This document shows, one piece after another, positions 58,277-64,000 of a DNA stretch of 64,000 nt (its first letter is position 1; each line of letters starts with the position of its first letter). The stretch is taken from contig NZ_CP018477.1 in the NCBI RefSeq assembly GCF_002277955.1, positions 186,001 to 250,000 of the forward strand. The letters are read 5' to 3'. The translations under genes and the position numbers were made by a program. The stretch comes from Thermogutta terrifontis (GTDB lineage: Bacteria; Planctomycetota; Planctomycetia; Pirellulales; Thermoguttaceae). The notes beneath the pieces are model-generated. The model was not told the origin of the DNA. It did not search any database and saw only the letters and a program-made list of their open reading frames with translations.

Positions 58277-58787
58277 AGGTCGAATTTCCTTTTCAAAAAA
58301 AGCGTCAACCGGAGGCCGAGATTCCACATCCTTCAGGAAGATGCGAAGCGTTTGGTGGCCTTGATTGTCCAGGGTCCATCGATTGTGAATCCTGTATGGT
58401 GTGGTGCCCTCTGGACAGTGGGCACTTCCATGTTGACGCCTCTTTCTTACTGTAGCTCATCTCCCACGGTATCGAATATGTCAAATTGAGAGGATGGAGC
58501 GGCTGTAAGGTCTATTGGTGAAGACTGAGCGGTGATTTGTTTTGCGTTACAATGGGACGATGGCCTGTAGTGGCAAAGACCGATGGCACACGGTCTGCGA
58601 TGAAGACTGCCGACAAGGTTGGAATCGGGATGCAGTCGTCAGCTTTGCCGGGCATAATCAAACTGCCGGTAGTGGTTGGGGGGCGGGGGCATTCGATTAG
58701 TGAATACTTACGGAATCGCGCACTGTGATTTACAAAAAGGGGGCCGGGTGATTTCGGACGAACGTGTTCGCCCGGTGGAAAAAGATC
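58277..58787. other. Intergenic region between dgkA-like gene and the CinA/NMNAT fusion
   Basis: About 510 bases. A plus-strand frame of 63 codons (58537-58728) has no domain, signal or ribosome-binding site and I do not call it. No repeat element, promoter pair or RNA gene was recognised. Confidence 0.4.
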
Positions 58788-59960
58788 ATGGCCGTTGAAG
58801 ACATTGTTCGTAGAATTCATGAAACCCCCTGGCAGACGGTTCTGGTGGCGGCGGGAGGGGGTTCGCAGGCGATTGCCGATCTGCTGAAAGTTCCGGGGGC
58901 CTCGCGAACCGTCCTCGAGGCGCGCATTCCATACTCTCCCGCTTCGCTGCAGGATTGGTTAGGCGGTCCGCCCGAACATGCGTGTTCGGAGGGCACCGCG
59001 CGGGCCATGGCGATGGCGGCATTTCTTCGGGCCCGTGAGCTGTGTCTTTCCGAGCATCCGGAGGGCGGTAACAACGTGCTGGTGGCCGGGGTCTCCTGCA
59101 CGGCGTCCCTGGCAACGGATCGGCCTAAAAAGGGTCCCCACCGCATTCACGTGGCGGTCCAGCGAGTCGAATTTACGCGGAGTTATTCACTGGTCCTCAA
59201 CAAAGGGGCACGGTCGCGGGGGGAAGAGGAAGAGGTGGCCCGTCGGCTGTTTCTCCAGGGCATCGCCGCAGCGTGTGATGTCCAGTTCAATGAAGAGATT
59301 CCGCTCCTGACCGGGGAGTCGATCGAACATCGCCAGGCCGAGGCACCACCCGCCTGGGGGTCGCTGTTGCTGGGCGAAGTGGATGCCGTTTCGGTGGGCG
59401 TGCCCCACGATTGGGAAAAGGGCCGTCCGCCGCTCATATTTCCCGGAGCCTTCAATCCGCTCCATGAGGGGCATCTCCGGATGGCGCGACTGGCCGAGGC
59501 CCGGCTGGGACGCCCCGTCGAATTTGAAATCTCGATACTGAATGTGGATAAGCCGCCCCTGGATTACGTGGAAATGAAGCATCGGGTGGAGCAGTTCTCT
59601 CTTCAGGAGCGCGTTTGGCTTACCCGGTTGCCCACTTTTTTGGAGAAAGCACGGCGGTTTCCCGGCTGCACATTTGTGGTGGGGATCGACACTCTTCTGA
59701 GGATTGCCGATCCACGTTATTACAGGCATGAACCGGGCCTGCGCGATCGGGCAATCGCGGAGATTTCTCAACTGGGGTGCCGGTTTCTGGTATTCGGACG
59801 GGTTGTGCAGGGACGGTTCGTCACTCTTGATGAGGTCGACATCCCGCCGCAACTGCGTGCCTTGTGCGAGGGTCTCCGCGAATCCGAATTCCGCCACGAC
59901 ATCTCATCTACCGAAATTCGCAGGACAGGCCAGAATCCAACGCAAATTCCCGGTGTTTAA
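58788..59960 (+). CDS. CinA-like amidase domain fused to an NMNAT-like nucleotidyltransferase
   Basis: 390 residues. The first 200 resemble the CinA C-terminal (nicotinamide-nucleotide amidase) domain: VLVAAGGGSQAIADLLKVPGASRTVLEARIPYS, ACSEGTARAMAMAAFLRA, VAGVSCTASLATDRPKKGPHRIHVAV. Residues 216-380 are a nucleotidyltransferase: LIFPGAFNPLHEGHLRMA has the GxFNPxHxGH motif, VVGIDTLLRIADP follows, and ISSTEIRR (372-379) is the C-terminal ATP-binding motif. The likely chemistry is NMN deamidation plus adenylation, or salvage of a related nucleotide; unproven. GGTGGAAA precedes the ATG. Confidence 0.88.
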   Translation: MAVEDIVRRIHETPWQTVLVAAGGGSQAIADLLKVPGASRTVLEARIPYSPASLQDWLGGPPEHACSEGTARAMAMAAFLRARELCLSEHPEGGNNVLVAGVSCTASLATDRPKKGPHRIHVAVQRVEFTRSYSLVLNKGARSRGEEEEVARRLFLQGIAAACDVQFNEEIPLLTGESIEHRQAEAPPAWGSLLLGEVDAVSVGVPHDWEKGRPPLIFPGAFNPLHEGHLRMARLAEARLGRPVEFEISILNVDKPPLDYVEMKHRVEQFSLQERVWLTRLPTFLEKARRFPGCTFVVGIDTLLRIADPRYYRHEPGLRDRAIAEISQLGCRFLVFGRVVQGRFVTLDEVDIPPQLRALCEGLRESEFRHDISSTEIRRTGQNPTQIPGV

Positions 59961-60088
59961 ACACGCGTTGATGTATTTCTCCGGTTTGAAGGAACGGCGA
60001 AAAGGACAGCGTTTCACGTCAGCCCAAGCAAGTTTGTTGGGGAACCAGTCCGGGCGATTGAATGGGCGCCGTTCGACGCGTGAGCCAT
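59961..60088. other. Short gap before repeat tract 8
   Basis: Downstream of the fusion gene. No T-run terminator and no gene. Confidence 0.35.
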
Positions 60089-60253
60089 CCCCACTTTTGT
60101 AAAACTCTGAGATGCCGGGGGTGCAACGTGTCGTCGGGGCCATTCATGAATTGCCCCGACCGAAACGCGAGCGAATTGGGGTGGATCATCCAAGTTTGAC
60201 AGGCGGACGTGACAAGCACGTCCCTCCGAATACGGACCCGACAAGCGGGTCCC
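60089..60253. repeat. REP-like repeat tract 8
   Basis: The conserved left arm (60089-60132, CCCCACTTTTGTAAAACTCTGAG...) leads to a palindrome at 60133-60160. Its outer pairs read GTCGGGGC/GCCCCGAC instead of GTAGGGGC/GCCCCTAC, a compensated change. Two perfect ACAAG-loop hairpins follow: 60205-60223 (GGACGTG/CACGTCC) and 60234-60252 (GGACCCG/CGGGTCC). Confidence 0.9.
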
Positions 60254-60510
60254 TCCGGGCTGAGGTGAACCCGTGTGCACGTCCGCGCCGATTGCCGAGG
60301 GAAAACTGGGGAGGTATCAGGGTTCGTCGGAAATGGGCGAGGCGGGTAGCGCATGCTAAAATATCCATTTTAAGGTGGGAATCAGCGTGACTTTTGTTGT
60401 GATCAGTAATCTGCTTGGCCCAAAATGTGGGAAACCTTTGCAGGTTACCCGCGCATGTTGCTGGGGCTGCTGGGCGGGCTGCGACATTCTAATTTTTTGA
60501 AAGACAAGGC

Positions 60511-60996
60511 ATGGCTGTTGAAAAAATCCGTGAGCCAGAAGAACACATTGTGAAAACCGTCTGGCCGTCGATTGCGGCCTTCCGTCTCGGTCGGTGGATC
60601 GGGCGGGTATGGGAACGGGCCGTAAGCAAGGGACCCTGGGCGGCCATTCTCGCCGGAGTCTTTCTCGCGCCTCTGGCAGCGGCGGCCTACTTGTGGCGTT
60701 TACGTCCCGGGGGTGCCCGGCGTTACGTGGTCACCGACCGCAGAGTGATCATCATGGAGGGCATCATTCCCAAAGAGGTGGCGGCCGTCGGATGGGACGA
60801 AGTTGATCGTATCGACGCCCAGCCGCAGCCGGGACAAGCGGCTCTGCGAGCGGCTGACGTCGTGTTCTTCAAGGGTGATCAGCCTGTCCTGGTGTTGCCA
60901 GGCGTGTCGCTGGCCGAAAACTTTGTCCGCTTGTGTCGTCGCACCCGGCAGGCGTTTCTGGATATCGAAGCTCTGCGGCAGCGGGCCGCGTCGTGA
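60511..60996 (+). CDS. Membrane-associated bacterial PH-domain protein
   Basis: 161 residues. Two hydrophobic helices (about 15-35 and 43-63, AAILAGVFLAPLAAAAYLW) are followed by a bacterial PH-like domain: ARRYVVTDRRVIIMEGIIPKEVAAVGWDEVDRIDAQPQPGQAALRAADVVFFKGDQPVLVLPGV. The RYxVTDRR and I-x-x-V-D strands are the usual landmarks. Role unknown. The next gene starts 28 bases later, so cotranscription with the uracil-DNA glycosylase and flippase genes is likely. Confidence 0.85.
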   Translation: MAVEKIREPEEHIVKTVWPSIAAFRLGRWIGRVWERAVSKGPWAAILAGVFLAPLAAAAYLWRLRPGGARRYVVTDRRVIIMEGIIPKEVAAVGWDEVDRIDAQPQPGQAALRAADVVFFKGDQPVLVLPGVSLAENFVRLCRRTRQAFLDIEALRQRAAS

Positions 60997-61024
60997 CCAA
61001 AGGCGAGATCATTGACGGGCGTCC

Positions 61025-62059
61025 ATGACCGATCATCACCAGGATAACGCCATTTCTCGTTCCGCGGCGGATACGCCGTCGGGTGGGTTTCCCCCGAAGG
61101 AGGCCATCTTGCGTGGCCTCCGGCTCTACTTCGAGGACCTCCAGCGGGCGGGTGTCCAGCACCTGCTGATGCCGGTTTCCTCGGGGGTTGTCGGAGGTTG
61201 GACAGGGGAACCTGCCGACTCGAACGCGCAGAGGGATGCGGCGACACCGTCGCCTGGGGAGACCGGCCCGTCAACGTCCGCTGACTCCGCCTCAATCCCA
61301 GCACCCGAACCGGTTTCTCCCGCCATGCCTAAAAAACAACGTGCCCGGGAAACAGCGTCCCGCAAAGAACCTCCCGCTGAATCCACAGCGGTGCCGGGAG
61401 CGGAACAACTGTCGCTTTTGAGGGGGACTGGGCAGGGATGGCAGAGTGTGCGTTTGCCGGAGGGCAAGTCCCGTGAGGAAATCCTGGCCGAGTTAGCCCG
61501 ACAGGTTGCTCAGTGTGTCCGCTGCCCCGCACTGGTGGCCAACCGTACGCAGACCGTGTTTGGGGTGGGCAATCCCTACGCGGAGCTGGTGTTTATCGGA
61601 GAAGCCCCGGGCTACGACGAAGATGTTCAGGGCTTTCCGTTTGTCGGCCGGGCAGGGCAACTTCTGACGGCAATGATTACAAATGGGATGGGCATGCGTC
61701 GGGAGGATGTGTATATCTGCAACATTCTTCGCTGTCGGCCGCCCAATAACCGCACGCCGACCCGCGAAGAGGCGGCTAACTGCCGTCCCTGGTTGGATGC
61801 GACCCTGGCGGTCATTCAGCCCAAATTTATCTGCTGCTTGGGTAATGTGGCCGCGCAGAACCTGCTGGGCACTGACCTGACCATCGGACGCTTGCGGGGA
61901 AAAGTATGGGAGTATAACGGGGCAAAGGTGATCTGCACCTATCACCCGGCTTTTCTTCTCCGCAATCCGGCGATGAAGCGGGAAGCCTGGGAGGACCTGA
62001 AATTGCTCCTCCAGGTGATGGGGCGCCCTATTCCCCGTCGCGCCACCCCCGAGACCTGA
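61025..62059 (+). CDS. Family 4 uracil-DNA glycosylase
   Basis: 344 residues, an iron-sulfur enzyme that removes uracil from DNA. A 140-residue Pro/Ser/Ala-rich N-terminal extension precedes the catalytic domain. This starts [49 protein letters not shown], containing the uracil-binding GEAPG motif. The four cluster Cys are the CVRC pair and those in [13 protein letters not shown]...ANCRPW. The second active-site motif is [12 protein letters not shown]. Family 4 is common in thermophiles, consistent with but not proof of a thermophilic host. Confidence 0.95.
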   Translation: MTDHHQDNAISRSAADTPSGGFPPKEAILRGLRLYFEDLQRAGVQHLLMPVSSGVVGGWTGEPADSNAQRDAATPSPGETGPSTSADSASIPAPEPVSPAMPKKQRARETASRKEPPAESTAVPGAEQLSLLRGTGQGWQSVRLPEGKSREEILAELARQVAQCVRCPALVANRTQTVFGVGNPYAELVFIGEAPGYDEDVQGFPFVGRAGQLLTAMITNGMGMRREDVYICNILRCRPPNNRTPTREEAANCRPWLDATLAVIQPKFICCLGNVAAQNLLGTDLTIGRLRGKVWEYNGAKVICTYHPAFLLRNPAMKREAWEDLKLLLQVMGRPIPRRATPET

Positions 62060-62075
62060 TGAGAGGGACCGCCAG

Positions 62076-63599
62076 ATGACGCGGGATGACCCGTCGCTGC
62101 GATCGCTGGGAGGGAAATCACTTTCCCGCGCGGTGCAGCGGGGAAGCACCGCCATCTTTCTCGCCCAGCTCGTTTCCCAGATTCTTTCTCTGGTCGCGCT
62201 TGGGATTCTTTTGCGAAGGCTGGGCCTGGAACCGTATGGCTTGCTGGGTATGGTGTTACCGCTTTTGGCATTTGTTCGAATCTTTGTGTATTCCGGCCTG
62301 GATGTGGCGGCCATCCAGCACACGGAGCTCAGCGACGAGCAGGCCTCGGCGCTTTTCTGGACGCAGCAAATCCTGGGTATTGCGGGGGCCATCTTCATCG
62401 CCTGTGCCGCACCGTGGATTGCCCGATTCTACGGTCGGCCCGAGTTGCTCACATTAACGCTGGCCCTGTCGGGAACCACGCTGGCCACCACTCTCGGCGC
62501 CCAGCACCAGGCCATGCTCCAGCGAAAGATGGCTTTACCCACACTGTCCGCAATTCGTGTCCTTTCCCAGTTGGTGGGCGCTGGAGTCGCCGTGGTGGCG
62601 GCTCTCCTGGGGGCGGGTGTGTGGACCCTCATCATTCAGCAATATGCGGAGCCACTGGCCAGTACCTTCCTCGCATGGGGAGTCACCGGATGGCGACCGA
62701 AATGGATCCTGCGGCGAACCGGCAGCCGCGAGCTTCTCCGCTTCGGGGGACATTACACGCTCAGCAGTCTCCTTCTCTTTCTTGTCAGTAATGTTGACAA
62801 AATCCTGGTGGGACGGTTTCTGGGAACGCAGGCCATGGCCCTTTACGGTCAGGCCTTCAATCTCGCCCAGAAGCCAGTGAGCCTGGTGGTTTCACCCCTG
62901 ACGGGAATCATGCTGCCGGCGCTGGCCCATGCTCGTTCTCATCCAGAAGAGTACCGTGCCTACGCGGCAGGGTTTTTTCGGTTTCTCGCCTGGAGTATGC
63001 TCCCCTGCGGGATCGGGCTGGCGCTTGTCGGGCGGGAAACGATGATCGTGCTGGGGGGACCGCAGTGGGAGTCTGCGGGACCTGTCCTCCAGATCCTCGC
63101 CCTTCTTATTCCCGCTCAGGCCATCTTCAACGTGATGGGGAGCCTCTACTCCTCCGTCGGTCGCGCTGACCAGATGGCCCAGGCCTGCATCCCGGTGGCG
63201 GCTGTGACTTCCCTGTCCTTTTTGGTGGCGGTTCTTGCCTCCCCGGGAGAACTCAACGGGGTAATCCTCCTTGCGTGGGTGTATCTGATCGTCTTTGGTT
63301 TGCTGGTTGTGCCGGCCTACGTTGCGTGGGCGTTTCGCTGTGCAGGCCTGCCCCTGGGCTTGCTTGTGACTGCGGCCCGGCCGGCGATCGGTGGTTCCCT
63401 CCTGATGGCCGTGGCCGTCATGGCAGCCGACGTTGGCCTTCGCTATTGGGGAATCTCCTCACCCTGGATCACCTTGCCGGTGAAGATCGTCCTCGGTTGC
63501 AGCGTGTACTTCCTCGCCACGCGGAGAGAACTGCTGTACTATGCGAAAGGGGCCATCGGGGGTATTCGGCCCCTCCGTGAACAGCAGCAATCCCCATGA
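62076..63599 (+). CDS. MOP-superfamily lipopolysaccharide/polysaccharide flippase (Wzx/RfbX-like)
   Basis: 507 residues with about 12-14 membrane helices. The opening FLAQLVSQILSLVALGILLRRLGLEPYGLLGMVLPLLAF and the central RFGGHYTLSSLLLFLVSNVDKILVGRFLGTQAMALYGQAFNLAQKPVSLVVSPL (YGQA...NL..P and VDK-ILVGR) are typical of polysaccharide flippases. It probably moves lipid-linked oligosaccharide across the inner membrane. GAGAGGGA precedes the ATG. It follows the uracil-DNA glycosylase gene by 16 bases. Confidence 0.9.
   Translation: MTRDDPSLRSLGGKSLSRAVQRGSTAIFLAQLVSQILSLVALGILLRRLGLEPYGLLGMVLPLLAFVRIFVYSGLDVAAIQHTELSDEQASALFWTQQILGIAGAIFIACAAPWIARFYGRPELLTLTLALSGTTLATTLGAQHQAMLQRKMALPTLSAIRVLSQLVGAGVAVVAALLGAGVWTLIIQQYAEPLASTFLAWGVTGWRPKWILRRTGSRELLRFGGHYTLSSLLLFLVSNVDKILVGRFLGTQAMALYGQAFNLAQKPVSLVVSPLTGIMLPALAHARSHPEEYRAYAAGFFRFLAWSMLPCGIGLALVGRETMIVLGGPQWESAGPVLQILALLIPAQAIFNVMGSLYSSVGRADQMAQACIPVAAVTSLSFLVAVLASPGELNGVILLAWVYLIVFGLLVVPAYVAWAFRCAGLPLGLLVTAARPAIGGSLLMAVAVMAADVGLRYWGISSPWITLPVKIVLGCSVYFLATRRELLYYAKGAIGGIRPLREQQQSP

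Positions 63600-64000
<401 letters not shown>

Noticed and set aside
58537-58728. 63-codon plus-strand open frame
   Set aside because: No ribosome-binding site, domain or signal sequence; composition is not distinctive.

Overview
The window looks like a chromosomal segment of a planctomycete (phylum Planctomycetota; a Pirellulales- or Thermoguttaceae-like bacterium is my inference). The evidence is a type-I sulfatase with a CSPTR motif, a DUF1559 prepilin-like protein, several exported PQQ-type beta-propeller proteins, an anchored sugar-phosphate-isomerase-like TIM barrel context, mostly small operons on both strands, and GC-rich coding sequence. There is no rRNA, phage or complete insertion sequence. 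One tRNA gene, tRNA-Val(CAC), is present.

Layout. 1-12.7 kb: the end of a YraN-type nuclease gene, a STAS protein, a repeat tract, a sulfatase, thiC, an RND efflux adaptor/pump pair and a GH2 glycosidase. 12.9-17.1 kb: a compact four-gene minus-strand operon in the order sigma factor, 256-aa basic protein, 365-aa helical protein, Lon-like protease fused to a CARF-like sensor domain. This is the most interesting locus. It resembles in logic the CRISPR-associated CalpL/CalpT/CalpS protease-sigma cascade, but with a different sensor and no cas genes in view. 17.4-31.9 kb: a small membrane protein, tRNA-Val, the DUF1559 protein, hydE-hydG, an S41 protease, two beta-propeller proteins, a TIM-barrel protein, trmL and folC. 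32-43.6 kb: a lactate-racemase-domain protein, a decayed HNH endonuclease gene, a nucleosidase, a CAP-domain protein, and an ABC ATPase/permease operon with a large anchored protein. 44.4-51.3 kb: nusA-infB-rbfA followed by an unusual endonuclease-III-like protein. 51.6-58.3 kb: an HTH-receiver protein with a soluble histidine kinase, a BASS transporter, a small exported protein, a sigma-54 activator and a DgkA-type kinase. 58.8-64 kb: a CinA/NMNAT-like fusion, a PH-domain protein, a family-4 uracil-DNA glycosylase, a MOP flippase and the start of folP.

The gaps between genes carry an extensive modular family of short palindromic repeats, in at least eight tracts. Three recurring modules are visible: (a) a 28-bp palindrome starting GTAGGGGC, often preceded by a conserved arm of about 45 nt; (b) a 19-nt hairpin with invariant loop ACAAG and at least four different, fully compensated stems; (c) a chain of five short hairpins over about 105 nt. 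These look like REP-type elements (inference); no RAYT transposase gene is in the window. They generate many spurious short ORFs.

All functions are assigned by reading motifs by eye; no database search was possible. Start codons were chosen by ribosome-binding sites and family N-termini where these could be seen.
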